47,492 bases of DNA from Armatimonadota bacterium (GCA_020161505.1 JAIUNY010000024.1:1-47492); one strand, 5' to 3'. Shown: positions 38,623 to 47,492, counted from the first letter of the stretch. The notes: a model not told the origin generated them from the sequence alone. Translations and numbers: made by a program.

Positions 38623-39576
38623 TTGCAACCAAAAGAGATACAAGCACTTTCGCAGTCTGTGATTGATCAAATCAGCCGTGTTATTGTGGGGAAACGGGAG
38701 TCCGTCGAGCAGTGCGTGCTCGCCCTCCTGTGCGGTGGACACGTCCTGATCGAAGACGTCCCCGGCGTGGGCAAAACGACCCTGGCCAAGGCGATCTCGC
38801 GTTCGATTGGCGGCGAGTTCCGACGCGTCCAGTTCACGCCTGACCTTTTGCCCAGCGACATCACCGGCTCTTCGATCCTCAATCAAAACACGCTGGAGTT
38901 CGAGTTCCGCCCCGGCCCCCTTTTCACCAACGTCATCCTTGTCGATGAAGTCAACCGGGCTACCCCCAAGACGCAATCGGCGTTGCTGGAGGCAATGGAA
39001 GAGCGACAAGTTTCGTCCGACGGCATCACCCGGCCTCTTCCGGAGCCGTTCTTTGTCCTCGCGACCCAAAACAACATCGAAATGACCGGCACCTATCCGC
39101 TGCCGGAAGCCCAGCTTGACCGTTTCTTCGCCCGCGTCGCGATTGGGTATCCCACGCGCGAATCGGAGGCAGACATTCTGCGGAATCAGCAAACTTCCCA
39201 CCCGGTCGATACGGTCACCGAAGTCGCCTCGCTCGAGCAAATGGTGGCGGCGCAAAAGGCGATTCGGAACATTTTTGTCCACGAATCCATCCGCGACTAC
39301 ATTGTGGATATTGTCCGGGCGACTCGCGAGAACTCCCAGCTCATGCTCGGATCCTCGCCGCGTGGTTCACTCTATTTGATGCTCGCCGGGCAAGCCCGCG
39401 CCGCGATGGATGGTCGCGACTTTGTCTCTCCGGATGATGTCAAAGCCTCCGCAGCGGCTGTACTCGGCCACCGGGTGATTGTGCGTGGCGAAGTTCGGGC
39501 CAAGGGCCTGGAGGGCGCTGACATCATCGCTCAGATTCTCGCCGCCGTCCCGGCTCCTCAGCCGGTGACCGCCTAA
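38623..39576 (+). CDS. MoxR-family AAA+ ATPase
   Basis: A 317-residue MoxR-type AAA+ chaperone. It starts with TTG because the frame upstream is closed by TGA at 38587 and no ATG or GTG exists. Motifs: QISRVIVGKRESVEQ, Walker A in VPGVGKTTLAKAISRSIG, Walker B with VDEVNRATPKTQSALLEAMEERQV, sensor ATQNNIEMTGTYPLPEAQLDRFF and a C-terminal helical lid (RGSLYLMLAGQARAAMDGRDFVSPDDVK). MoxR proteins with DUF58 and transglutaminase partners work in envelope assembly or metal-enzyme maturation. DUF58 follows after 17 bases. Confidence 0.95.
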   Translation: MQPKEIQALSQSVIDQISRVIVGKRESVEQCVLALLCGGHVLIEDVPGVGKTTLAKAISRSIGGEFRRVQFTPDLLPSDITGSSILNQNTLEFEFRPGPLFTNVILVDEVNRATPKTQSALLEAMEERQVSSDGITRPLPEPFFVLATQNNIEMTGTYPLPEAQLDRFFARVAIGYPTRESEADILRNQQTSHPVDTVTEVASLEQMVAAQKAIRNIFVHESIRDYIVDIVRATRENSQLMLGSSPRGSLYLMLAGQARAAMDGRDFVSPDDVKASAAAVLGHRVIVRGEVRAKGLEGADIIAQILAAVPAPQPVTA

Positions 39577-39593
39577 CTTAAGAAGGACTCCCG

Positions 39594-40823
39594 ATGGCAG
39601 AACAAGTCGTCTACGGGACTCATCGGTTGAACCGATATGCCGGCACTGCTCTCACTTGGGCGGCAGTGTTCCTGCTCGTCATGGCGGTGCTTGTCTTCTC
39701 GCCGATGCTGTTTTACATGGCCACCGCCGTGATCATCACGATCTTGGCGGCACGGTTGCAGGCATGGCTGGCGGTGCGCTATCTCCGGTTCGAGCGATTC
39801 ACTTCCCCTGCGGTTCGGGTTGGAGAGCCCGTGACCGTCGAAATCGTGGTTTGGAGCGAGCGGCAGCTCAAGCGACCCCTCGTGACCGTGGAAGACCATC
39901 TGCCCGGGCGGTTGGTGACCAAGGGCTTGACCCACAGCCTCGCCGTGGCGCCCAGCTTCGACCAACCGATCCGCACCCGGTACACCTTCACTCCCATGAG
40001 ACGCGGCCGGTACAAGTGGGAACGCCTGACCGTCCATGGCACCGATGCGCTCGGACTCGTCACGATGTCCAAAACCTATCACACCGAGCCGGTTGAGCTC
40101 GAGGTTTATCCGTCCCCGCTCCCGGTAAACGAAGAGTTGCGCCCGGCAATGGGTTGGGGGGCAAGCGATCTCGATTCCGGTCGATCTCAGGGTGCCGGAC
40201 TTGATCCCAAAGGTGTTCGCGAATTCGTTCAGGGCGACCCAATGCGCTATATCCACTGGCGATCCAGCGCGCGTCGAGGAAAAATCATGGTCAAGGAGTT
40301 CGAGACAGGCTCCGGAGTCTCGCTGAGTATGGTTCTTCAGCGCACCGAGGGAACCGAGATCGGCGATCAAGAAACTTCCACGTTCGAGGCGATGTGCGGT
40401 CACGCGCTCTATCTCGCGACCGACTACGCCAAGAAAGGTGCCGTAGTCAGCTTCCCGACTGAGGAGCCGAAGCAGGCCGGTTTTGAGCATGCCGAAGTGC
40501 GGCAGCGCGCCTTCCGGCGAATCCTCACGGACATCATGCCGACCCACCGAACCTCAATTTCTCAGGATCTGGCCTCGCTGCGCGGGCAACTGAAGGAGGG
40601 TGAAACGGTGGCTCTCTTCGTCGCGATCCCTGATCCTGATCTCCCGGGCGTGATCCTCTCGATCCCTGACGTGCAGTTTGTGGTTCTTGCTTACGATCCC
40701 CGCGAATACACCGCGAAGCCGGATCCCGCTCTTCGTGGGGCGAGCGACCCTGAATACGTCGCCGCCTTGGAGCGGGTCGGGACACGAGTGATCGCGATGC
40801 CCCGCCAGGAGCGTGTAGGATGA
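39594..40823 (+). CDS. DUF58 membrane protein (MoxR-associated)
   Basis: A 409-residue protein with two N-terminal spans (ALTWAAVFLLVMAVLVFSPMLFYMATAVIITILAARL) and a soluble DUF58/vWA-like part. The DUF58 signature is REFVQGDPMRYIHWRSSARRGKIMVKEFE. The region before it (VTVEIVVWSERQLKRPLVTVED, RYTFTPMRRGRYKWERLTVHGTDALGLVTM) matches the beta-rich half. It acts with MoxR. The stop overlaps the next start by four bases (ATGA). Confidence 0.94.
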   Translation: MAEQVVYGTHRLNRYAGTALTWAAVFLLVMAVLVFSPMLFYMATAVIITILAARLQAWLAVRYLRFERFTSPAVRVGEPVTVEIVVWSERQLKRPLVTVEDHLPGRLVTKGLTHSLAVAPSFDQPIRTRYTFTPMRRGRYKWERLTVHGTDALGLVTMSKTYHTEPVELEVYPSPLPVNEELRPAMGWGASDLDSGRSQGAGLDPKGVREFVQGDPMRYIHWRSSARRGKIMVKEFETGSGVSLSMVLQRTEGTEIGDQETSTFEAMCGHALYLATDYAKKGAVVSFPTEEPKQAGFEHAEVRQRAFRRILTDIMPTHRTSISQDLASLRGQLKEGETVALFVAIPDPDLPGVILSIPDVQFVVLAYDPREYTAKPDPALRGASDPEYVAALERVGTRVIAMPRQERVG

Positions 40824-42919
40824 TCAAAGTTGGATCACAACGCGGTTTTGTGGACCACATGCTGGCGGTCGTTCCCGGATCGCTTGCTGTCTACTCCGTC
40901 GCGATGAGCATTGGCAAGCCCCAACTTGCCGCGTTCATGGGGATCATTGTCTTGATGGCGGGGCTCGCCGGATATGGTCTGTCGCTCGCGTTTCAGGACA
41001 CCAAGATCCACAACGCAGACGGCTGGCTCTTCGCGATTGCCGCCCTCATGGCGGTTGGATCGGTGCGCAATATCAACCGAATCCTCCCGGAAGAAGGGTT
41101 CCCGTTTGAGCTCTTCGCCGGGGCCATGATGTTTGGCGTGCTGGCGGCAGGCGCAATTTTTGCCTGGCGGGATGGAACGCTCCTGTTCCTCAGTCTGCCG
41201 AGCATCGCCATCTTCGGCCTTGTCGGGACAATTGATTCCTACCGACCCGGGCTCTTCCTGTTTTGTCTGTTCCTCGTGCTCGTGGCGGTGCTCTACGCCC
41301 GAACTCACCAACGCACGATGATCGCCCGGGCCGCGAAGCTCGGCGCGGAGGAGGAACAGCTCCGGCGAGGCGCATGGAGGTGGATGGCAGGGCCAGAGTG
41401 GGCTTTCGCCGCTGCCAGCACGATCATCCTGTTCAGCTTTATCGGTGCCCCGGTCGTTCAGCAGAGCTTGAGCACAGTTTCTTCGCAAGTCCGGGTGAAC
41501 GTGCAAAGCCAGTTCCGCCAGGCCGCGCAGCAGAACCGGGCGAATCAGTCTCGACCCTCCGATACAAGCATCGGAACCGGACCCGTTCGGCTCTCTGACA
41601 CCCCGATCTTCAAGGTTAAAACCGACGAGCAACTCTATCTGAAAGATGCCGTTTACGGGGCCTACACCGGGCGCGGATGGCGAAAGATCCCCACCGGCGA
41701 GGTCTTCACGCGATTGCCCCTCTCCGAAGAGGGCGCGGCCGAACTTCCCTTCCGTCGAACCACCCCGATCCCGACTCAGGAAGAGAGTCCGCTGGCAAGG
41801 ACGGTGCGTCTGCTCTACAAGCCACAGGGCGCGATGGGTCGCAACTTGCCGATCCCCGGGCCAGTGATCGAACTGAGCAAAAACGACGACGAACTGAGGG
41901 AGTCGGGCACGGCCATGCTCGGCATCGACCTCTCAAATACCACGGAGCGCAGCGCTTTTGTTGATGGCCTGGAGGTCGTGGCGACTCTCCCTTTGGCCAC
42001 AATGCCGACCACCGAAGCAGCAGGATCCATCGACCGTGTCTACACGAACCGGCTCGGAATTCCCGACTCGATTCGAGCGTTCGCCCGAGATGCCGTCAAC
42101 CGAGCCAACGCGTCGAGCGACTTTGAGCGGGCAGAGGCAATTCGTCGCTGGATCGCCGCGAACATGAAATACAACACGGAGATCGAATCCACACCTCCGA
42201 ACCGTGACGCCACGGAGTATTTCTTGACCGAGTCGAAGGAAGGTTACTGCGACGTCTTCGCCTCCGCGTTCATCCTGATGGCCCGATCGGAGGGGCTTCC
42301 GGCTCGATACGCGACCGGGTACCTGATGAACGACCCTCAGCTGGATGCAGAAGGCTTCTTCACGGTGCGAGAGAAAGACGGTCACGCCTGGGCCGAGGTC
42401 TACTTTGCCGGATACGGCTGGGTTCCCTTTGATGCCACTGAAGGGGCCGAAGATGTCACGCCGGATAGCCAGATTCAGGAGCGACCGGATTGGCAGCGCG
42501 CCCTCCAGGCCTGGTTTGAGGAAAACGGCGGGATGGTCGCCGCTCTCGTCGGTGGCTTGGCCTTGATCGGAGGCTTCCTCCTCTTCGCGAAAAACTCGAT
42601 CCCCAAGGGGGTCTCTCCCACCCGCGTCGAGGTTGTCAGATCCAGTTACCGATTTGCCCAGATCATCGAGCGCCACGTTGGTCACCCCAAGCGATTCAGT
42701 CAGACGCTGAGAGAATATGTCAACTGGACGGGGGATCGACTTGGCCCGTGCACCGAGGCCGCGCAAGACCTGGCCAAGCGGTACGATGCACACATGTTCG
42801 GCGCGCGCGAAACCACGAAGGAAGAACTCGTTGAGCTGAACAAGTCAGTGGATTCGTTTGCCCAGCAGCTCAAATCCGTTCCGAAACCGGAAGGCGTGAA
42901 GCGAGGATTTTGGTCGTGA
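40820..42919 (+). CDS. Transglutaminase-like membrane protein (TgpA type)
   Basis: A 699-residue protein of the DUF3488/TgpA type. About six spans in the first 200 residues (SLAVYSVAMSIGK, LAAFMGIIVLMAGLAGYGLSLAF, WLFAIAALMAVGS, LFAGAMMFGVLAAGAIFAW) are followed by a periplasmic domain, the papain-fold transglutaminase-like core with Cys in EGYCDVFASAFILMARSEGLPARYATGYL, His in EKDGHAWAEVYF and Asp in GWVPFDATEG, then a C-terminal span (MVAALVGGLALIGGFLLF) and a cytoplasmic DUF4129-like tail. It works with MoxR-DUF58 in envelope biogenesis. It ends in GTGA shared with holA. Confidence 0.93.
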   Translation: MIKVGSQRGFVDHMLAVVPGSLAVYSVAMSIGKPQLAAFMGIIVLMAGLAGYGLSLAFQDTKIHNADGWLFAIAALMAVGSVRNINRILPEEGFPFELFAGAMMFGVLAAGAIFAWRDGTLLFLSLPSIAIFGLVGTIDSYRPGLFLFCLFLVLVAVLYARTHQRTMIARAAKLGAEEEQLRRGAWRWMAGPEWAFAAASTIILFSFIGAPVVQQSLSTVSSQVRVNVQSQFRQAAQQNRANQSRPSDTSIGTGPVRLSDTPIFKVKTDEQLYLKDAVYGAYTGRGWRKIPTGEVFTRLPLSEEGAAELPFRRTTPIPTQEESPLARTVRLLYKPQGAMGRNLPIPGPVIELSKNDDELRESGTAMLGIDLSNTTERSAFVDGLEVVATLPLATMPTTEAAGSIDRVYTNRLGIPDSIRAFARDAVNRANASSDFERAEAIRRWIAANMKYNTEIESTPPNRDATEYFLTESKEGYCDVFASAFILMARSEGLPARYATGYLMNDPQLDAEGFFTVREKDGHAWAEVYFAGYGWVPFDATEGAEDVTPDSQIQERPDWQRALQAWFEENGGMVAALVGGLALIGGFLLFAKNSIPKGVSPTRVEVVRSSYRFAQIIERHVGHPKRFSQTLREYVNWTGDRLGPCTEAAQDLAKRYDAHMFGARETTKEELVELNKSVDSFAQQLKSVPKPEGVKRGFWS

Positions 42920-44073
42920 AATGGCAGCCGGAGAAGGTGCTGCAGAGCCAGGTCGTTCTGCTCTGCGGCACCGACAATGCCAACCGGCTGAAGGCGCTGA
43001 AGACTCTCCTGACCTCCGCAGGACTGGGTGACGAGGATGCGATGGACGTGGAAACCGTGGTCGCCGATACCGGCGATCCGAGCCAGTGGTTCGGCACCGT
43101 CGCCACATTTCCTTTCCTCGGCGATCGCCGCGCGGTAGTCGTCCGCAATCTCGCCCGGCTGAATCCGACGGAGCTCATGTGGAGCGAGAGAACCGATCCA
43201 GATTCCAAAAAGGTCACGAAGGTTCACCTGCTTGCCGAGCAACTCAAGACGATTCCGCCGACCGGGCTCCTCCTCCTCGTTATCGACGACGAGCGCATCC
43301 CTGCGGGGGCCCGTCCCGATCATTTCCAGAGCCGGATCAATGCTTGGAAGAAGCTGATCACGGCTTGCGGCGGCACCGTCCTGAGCTTTGAAGTCCCGAC
43401 TGATAACCAGGCCAAGCACATCGCGGAACATGCCGAGTCGCTGGGAAAAAGCATGACGAAACAAGCGGCGAGTCTCTTGGCGGAAATGCTCGGCGGTCGG
43501 GTTGACCTGGCCCGAGATGAGCTCGAAAAGCTCGCGCTCTACGTCGGCGAAGCTCCTCAGATCACCGAAAACGATATCCGCTCGACCGTCACACCGGATC
43601 AGGAATACAACATCTGGAAGCTGGTCGATGCGGTCAGCGATGGCAACGCGGCACTCGCCCTGACGCAGTTCAGCACCCTGATTTCAAATGTGAAAGACCT
43701 CTCCGGCGAGGCTTTCCAAACCATTCTCCCCCAGCTGATCCGGCAATTTCGGCTGGCTTGGCAAGCCAGGGCTTGCGTCGAAAATCGAGTTCCTCCCCGC
43801 TCGCCTGGATACGAACTTGACCAGTGGATGCCGATCAAAAAGGGCCTTCCTCAGGAGGGTGATTGGGTTCAAACCAAGGCCATGAAAGCCGCCCAGCGGC
43901 TTGACTATCCGCGCCTGCTGATGTGCTTCGATATCTTGCTCGACACGGACGCCAAGATCAAAGGCCAGCGCAGCGCGATGGATCTGCGCGACACCTTAGA
44001 GCAGTGCGTGATGAACCTGGTGGAAGTCTGCGCGGGAAGATCAAGCGTGTTGCTCGCCTCCCCGCGCGCTTGA
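42916..44073 (+). CDS. holA: DNA polymerase III subunit delta
   Basis: HolA opens the sliding clamp as part of the clamp loader. 385 residues from GTG at 42916, whose GTGA overlaps the previous stop. Family features are VVLLCGTDNANRLKALKTLLTSAG, FPFLGDRRAVVVRNLARLN, LLLLVIDDERIPAGARPD, KSMTKQAASLLAEMLGGRVDLARDELEKLALYVGEAPQITENDIRSTVTPDQEYNIWKLVDAVSDGNAALAL and a C-terminal helical domain ending in GQRSAMDLRDTLEQCVMNL. The N-terminal Walker A is degenerate, as in delta subunits. It is coupled to the envelope genes, an unusual setting for holA. Confidence 0.93.
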   Translation: MKWQPEKVLQSQVVLLCGTDNANRLKALKTLLTSAGLGDEDAMDVETVVADTGDPSQWFGTVATFPFLGDRRAVVVRNLARLNPTELMWSERTDPDSKKVTKVHLLAEQLKTIPPTGLLLLVIDDERIPAGARPDHFQSRINAWKKLITACGGTVLSFEVPTDNQAKHIAEHAESLGKSMTKQAASLLAEMLGGRVDLARDELEKLALYVGEAPQITENDIRSTVTPDQEYNIWKLVDAVSDGNAALALTQFSTLISNVKDLSGEAFQTILPQLIRQFRLAWQARACVENRVPPRSPGYELDQWMPIKKGLPQEGDWVQTKAMKAAQRLDYPRLLMCFDILLDTDAKIKGQRSAMDLRDTLEQCVMNLVEVCAGRSSVLLASPRA

Positions 44074-44080
44074 GCTGGGG

Positions 44081-45397
44081 TTAGAGGCCCCAACCCGGTC
44101 GGGCCACTGGCCGGAGCAAGTGAGCGACATCGACCCCGTCTTGAACCGACATCCGGCGGGGATTCCACTTGAGCTCCGTGCCAACCGCGGCGATCGCGAG
44201 GTTGCCGAGCAGCACGGTTTCCGTGAGAGGAGCGGCGTAGCTCACGAAGTCACTCATCGGGCGTGCCCCTCCTTCAATTGCGGCAATGAACTCCTCCCAG
44301 TGCCCCGGACTCTCCACGAAAGCAGCTTCCGGCATCGGCTTGCCGCTCAGGAGCTTGGCCCCATCGCCGTAGGTTTCCGGCACAAAGAGCACGTCGTTCT
44401 CGCCAATGAACAAGGCACCGTTGCCTGGTAAGGGCTCGTCAGTCTTCACCACACCTTCTGGTTTGAGGCCACCGTCGTACCAGTGAAGATCGACCGGTGC
44501 GCGCCCCTTACGTTCGCCGAATACGTACTTCACGTGGGACATTGAGGGGAAGCTGTCCTTGTTGTGCTTCATCTCGGGTCGACTCGATTCGGCAAACACG
44601 GAGATCGGATCTCGCAGGTCGAGAGCCATGAAGGGCAGGTTCATCACGTGGCAGCCCATGTCTCCCAGAGATCCCGTGCCGAAATCCCACCATCCGCGCC
44701 AAGCAAAGGCGTGATACCCCGGGGCGTAGGGGCGCAATGGAGCAGGGCCAAGCCAAGCATCCCAGTTGAGTTCCTTTGGTTCCGGAGCTTGCGCAGCGCG
44801 CTCGACTCCTTGCTTCCACCAGTCGCCGGCTCGATCTGTCCAGCAGTGCACTTCTTTGACTCGACCGATAACCCCCGCCTTGATGGCAGCGGCGGTTTGC
44901 CGGAGAGCGGAACTGGCGGTGCCTTGGTTCCCCATCTGAGTAATCACCCGACTGCGCTTCGCAATCCCCGCGAGGGCTCGAGCCTCCGGAATCGTGCGGG
45001 TGAGCGGCTTTTGCGTGTAGCAGTGAATCCCGCGCTCCATCGCCATCGCGGTCGCAAGGGCGTGAGTGTGATCGGGGGTACTCACAGTCACAAAGTCAAT
45101 CCGCCCTTCCATCGCCTCGAGCATCACACGGAGGTCGGAGAACGCCGACGCGCGAGGATGATCGACCATGGCTTCGCTCAGTCGCTTTTGGTCGGGATCA
45201 CACAGGGCCACGACATCGCCAAAACGCGCCGCGTTGAGCCGATCCCCCCTCCCCATCCCCTGACATCCGATGACTCCCACACGGAGTTTCTTCGGAACCC
45301 AAATGGTGGGGGCGGCGAACGCGTTAGAAGTTGCCAGAGCGGCGGTCGTTGCAGCACCGGCCAAGAGAATTTCGCGACGGGTTAGATTGTTCGGCAT
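44081..45397 (-). CDS. Tat-exported Gfo/Idh/MocA-family oxidoreductase
   Basis: A 438-residue secreted dehydrogenase-like protein. It starts MPNNLTRREILLAGAATTAAL, a Tat signal with RR, followed by a Rossmann domain (LRVGVIGCQGMGRGDRLNAARFGDVVALCDPD) and the active-site-like CYTQKPLTRTIPEARAL, where Gln replaces the Glu of the classic EKP, as in the planctomycete-type secreted subfamily. Later motifs: SHVKYVFGERKGRAPVDLHWYDGG, GCHVMNLPFMALDL. It probably binds NAD and a sugar-derived substrate in the periplasm. It is convergent with holA, seven bases apart. GAGAGG lies eight bases before the ATG at 45397. Confidence 0.92.
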   Translation of the reverse strand: MPNNLTRREILLAGAATTAALATSNAFAAPTIWVPKKLRVGVIGCQGMGRGDRLNAARFGDVVALCDPDQKRLSEAMVDHPRASAFSDLRVMLEAMEGRIDFVTVSTPDHTHALATAMAMERGIHCYTQKPLTRTIPEARALAGIAKRSRVITQMGNQGTASSALRQTAAAIKAGVIGRVKEVHCWTDRAGDWWKQGVERAAQAPEPKELNWDAWLGPAPLRPYAPGYHAFAWRGWWDFGTGSLGDMGCHVMNLPFMALDLRDPISVFAESSRPEMKHNKDSFPSMSHVKYVFGERKGRAPVDLHWYDGGLKPEGVVKTDEPLPGNGALFIGENDVLFVPETYGDGAKLLSGKPMPEAAFVESPGHWEEFIAAIEGGARPMSDFVSYAAPLTETVLLGNLAIAAVGTELKWNPRRMSVQDGVDVAHLLRPVARPGWGL

Positions 45398-45664
45398 GGA
45401 AAGAACCTCTCGCCCGAGTCTACCAACGCAAAGCACCGATTCGATCACTGATTTTCGGGGGTGCGAAATGCATCGGTGATCCGAAGCAAAATGGCTCAAA
45501 TACGGTCAATTTCAATCTGAGCGGCGCACTTTTCCACCGCTGATCCGTATGATGCTTGGGGCGCATCGAGAACGGTCTGGGACTTCCGTCAAATCACTGA
45601 ACTCCCAGCATCAAAGTTCGTCTCCTCTTTCCTTGCTCCTTCTGGAGCTTGACTTGAATTCTGT
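45398..45664. promoter_or_regulatory. Divergent intergenic region with a 7-bp dyad
   Basis: 267 bases between the Tat-exported oxidoreductase and pilB, carrying both promoters. An inverted repeat CACCGAT (45434-45440) / ATCGGTG (45472-45478) and an alternative pairing GATCAC (45443-45448) / GTGATC (45476-45481) share the same arms, so two exclusive hairpins can form. A TATGAT (near 45547) could be a -10 for pilB. No riboswitch recognised. Confidence 0.35.
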
Positions 45665-47236
45665 GTGGCGTTGAGCGTGGCAAACGATCCTCTTACTTCG
45701 AATCCATTGACGGCCGGGCTTCCTTTCATTGATTTGGAAGAAGTCAAGCCGGATCCCGCCGCAATCCACGCGGTGCCGCGTGACTTCGCCCTGAAGCACC
45801 AAATTCTCCCGATGGAGGCCCAAAACGGCACGATTCGGGTTGCCATTGGCAGCCTTGATTCGCTGGGGGCCACGGATGATCTTGCCGTTCTGACCGAGAA
45901 GAAAATCCAAGTCAGCCTAGCCGCGCCCAATCTCATCCGCGACAGGCTGGAAGAGCGATTCCTCGAAGGAATGCTCGGCGATCTGCCGGGCGAAGAAGAT
46001 TCTGGGATCGATTTTGAGGACGTCAGCGACCTCCAGGATCTCCAAAAGCTTGCCGGAGAAGCCGCCGTTGTTCAGATGGTGAACCTGATGTTCGCCCAAG
46101 CGGTTCGCGATGGTGTCAGTGACATCCACATCGAACCCTACGAGCGCGAACTCAAGATCCGGTTCCGGATCGACGGCATCATGGAGGAGTCGATGCATCC
46201 CCCAAAGCGGATGCACGCGGCCCTCATCAGCCGTCTGAAGATTCTTGCCGAGCTCAACATCGCCGAGCGCCGACTGCCGCAAGATGGTCGGATCAAGCTC
46301 ACGGTGGGGGCGCGGCAGATCGACGTGCGAGTCTCGATTGTCCCAACCGTGCACGGAGAGCGCGCGGTCATGCGTATTCTGGACAAGGGCACGAGCATGC
46401 TCACCTTGCCCCAGCTCGGCATGCGTGAAGATTCACTTGAGATCTTCCGGAAGCTCATCAGCATCCCGTATGGTATGATCCTGGTCACCGGCCCGACGGG
46501 TTCCGGTAAGTCCACGACGCTCTACGCCGCGCTGCAGGAGATCTATTCGCCGAAGCGAAACATCCTCACCATCGAAGATCCGGTGGAATACCAAGTCGCG
46601 GGAATCGGCCAGATCCAGGTGCGTGCAAACATCGGTCTCACCTTTGCCAACGGCCTGCGATCCATTGTCCGACAAGACCCCGACGTCATCATGGTCGGTG
46701 AAATTCGTGACCACGAAACAGCGGAAATCGCCATCCACGCGGCGCTGACCGGTCACCTTGTCTTCTCGACTCTCCACACCAACGACGCGCCCTCTGCCGT
46801 CACGCGACTGCTCGACATGGGGGTTGAGCCGTATCTCGCGGCGAGCTCGATTGTCGGAGTCCTCGCTCAGCGGCTGATCCGCACCGCCTGTAACAACTGC
46901 AAGCAACCCAGCGAGGAAAAACCTGAAGCACTCACCGCTCTCGGGATTCGCGACGGGGACTGGCATCCTCAGAATCCGCCGTTCATGGCGGGCGTCGGAT
47001 GCGAAAAGTGCGGCGGCACCGGATACAAGGGTCGCCGTGGGGTCTACGAGCTGATGTCGGTCGACGAAGAAATTCGTCGCATGACCGTGGATCGCGCCCC
47101 GGCAAGCATGATCAAGGATCATGCGCTCAAGGCGCAAAACATGCGTACTCTCCTCGCCGAGGGCAAGCTTGCTGTCCTCGAAGGCATCACCACGGCGGAG
47201 GAAGTGCTCCGCGTTTGTCAGAGGGAGGACATCTAA
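45665..47236 (+). CDS. pilB: Type IV pilus/type II secretion assembly ATPase (PilB/GspE)
   Basis: A 523-residue hexameric secretion ATPase, GTG start (later TTG and GTG are possible; upstream is closed by TGA at 45650). An N-terminal GspE_N-like part (about 30-125: DFALKHQILPMEAQNGTIRVAIGSLDSL) precedes the linker VQMVNLMFAQAVRDGVSDIHIEPYERELKIRFRIDG. Walker A is VTGPTGSGKSTTLYAAL, the Asp box is IEDPVEYQV, Walker B is DPDVIMVGEIRDHETAEIAIHAALTGH and the His box HLVFSTLHTNDAP. A tetracysteine zinc motif is present (CNNC ... CEKCGGTGYKGRRGVYELM). It powers extension of pili or pseudopili and is followed by pilC/gspF. Confidence 0.96.
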   Translation: MALSVANDPLTSNPLTAGLPFIDLEEVKPDPAAIHAVPRDFALKHQILPMEAQNGTIRVAIGSLDSLGATDDLAVLTEKKIQVSLAAPNLIRDRLEERFLEGMLGDLPGEEDSGIDFEDVSDLQDLQKLAGEAAVVQMVNLMFAQAVRDGVSDIHIEPYERELKIRFRIDGIMEESMHPPKRMHAALISRLKILAELNIAERRLPQDGRIKLTVGARQIDVRVSIVPTVHGERAVMRILDKGTSMLTLPQLGMREDSLEIFRKLISIPYGMILVTGPTGSGKSTTLYAALQEIYSPKRNILTIEDPVEYQVAGIGQIQVRANIGLTFANGLRSIVRQDPDVIMVGEIRDHETAEIAIHAALTGHLVFSTLHTNDAPSAVTRLLDMGVEPYLAASSIVGVLAQRLIRTACNNCKQPSEEKPEALTALGIRDGDWHPQNPPFMAGVGCEKCGGTGYKGRRGVYELMSVDEEIRRMTVDRAPASMIKDHALKAQNMRTLLAEGKLAVLEGITTAEEVLRVCQREDI

Positions 47237-47239
47237 CCC

Positions 47240-47492
47240 GTGCCGACCTTCGCCTACTCTGCGGTGGATACCGCCGGGAAGAAAAAGTCGGGCGTCATTG
47301 AAGCCGCCGATGAGCAATCGGCCATCGCCTTGATGACCAAAGAAGGTCGATTTGTTCTCGAAATTAAGCCTCAGGAGGGTGTGGCAAAGAAGTCCACCAC
47401 CGCCGACGGCGAGCGCAAGCGGGCCAAGGCGACTAAGAGCGATCTGGCCCTCTTCACTCGCCGATTAAGCGACCTTTCGAGCGCCGGACTTC
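47240..47492 (+). CDS. pilC: PilC/GspF inner-membrane protein, N-terminal part (3' end outside window)
   Basis: The first 84 codons of a type II secretion/type IV pilus F protein. It starts with GTG (47240) with GGAGG eleven bases earlier. PTFAYSAVDTAGKKKSGVIEAADEQSAIALMTKEGRFVLEIKP is the typical N-terminal domain, and KSDLALFTRRLSDLSSAGL opens the first GspF repeat. It interacts with PilB to drive pilin insertion. Confidence 0.93.
   Translation, partial: MPTFAYSAVDTAGKKKSGVIEAADEQSAIALMTKEGRFVLEIKPQEGVAKKSTTADGERKRAKATKSDLALFTRRLSDLSSAGL

Noticed and set aside
45398-45664. c-di-GMP riboswitch before pilB
   Set aside because: ACGCAAAGC occurs, but the flanking conserved core and tetraloop receptor are absent.
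1-47492. Mobile elements, CRISPR arrays or phage genes
   Set aside because: No transposase, integrase, regularly spaced repeats or attachment sites were seen on either strand.

Overview
The window is a stretch of bacterial chromosome, GC-rich (roughly 60% by eye), densely packed and mostly housekeeping. There is no phage, transposon, integron, CRISPR array, tRNA or rRNA gene in it. The gene set combines chaperone genes with HspR, glmU-prs, trmD-rplS-lepB, type IV pilus/type II secretion genes, a DUF6754 membrane protein, L,D-transpeptidase with a copper-amine-oxidase-like N-domain, NAGPA-type phosphodiester glycosidase and many small secreted proteins with ordinary Sec or lipoprotein signals. 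This suits a diderm, non-proteobacterial lineage; Armatimonadota (Fimbriimonas-like) is my best guess, made from gene content alone.

Layout. 1-822: end of a DnaJ/CbpA-type co-chaperone coupled to hspR. 829-2417 (minus): secreted cyanophycinase-like peptidase and alpha/beta hydrolase. 2465-5884 (plus): trmD, rplS, lepB, a 76-aa orphan and a sarcosine-oxidase-like flavoprotein. 5891-11561 (minus): dehydrogenase, secreted proteins, phosphodiester glycosidase, AXE1-type esterase, NIL-domain and DUF2892 small proteins, and a 2-oxoacid dehydrogenase E2. 11687-12370: a lone pseudopilin. 12367-23381 (minus): a long run of touching genes, glmU - prs - six membrane-associated genes of unknown function - recO - orphan peptide-binding lipoprotein - AraC regulator with an unusual N-terminus - 48-residue membrane peptide - terminator. 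23434-24891 (plus): upp and a lipoprotein. 24884-27466 (minus): secreted protein, tsaB, murB. 27587-32736: SIS-domain sugar isomerase, a PH-like membrane protein, a beta-lactamase-fold hydrolase, a beta-propeller protein, a coupled GNAT-nitrilase pair and a 57-residue basic peptide. 32810-38513 (minus): L,D-transpeptidase, DUF4230 protein, S9 peptidase, GNAT, ROK kinase. 38623-44073 (plus): moxR - DUF58 - transglutaminase - holA. 44081-45397 (minus): Tat-exported Gfo/Idh/MocA protein. 45665-end: pilB/gspE and the start of pilC/gspF.

The strongest candidate for an undescribed system is the block 16607-21016. Six consecutive genes encode membrane or membrane-associated proteins, including a DUF6754 protein and an anchored protein that looks like a second nucleotide-binding-type (Rossmann-like) extracytoplasmic or cytoplasmic domain. 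Stop and start codons overlap or nearly touch throughout, and the block lies between prs and recO. This looks like one multi-subunit membrane complex. Its function cannot be read from the sequence. Secondary points are a recO whose conserved N-terminus has no standard start codon, two very small proteins each followed by a clean terminator, and a ROK kinase with a degraded zinc motif.
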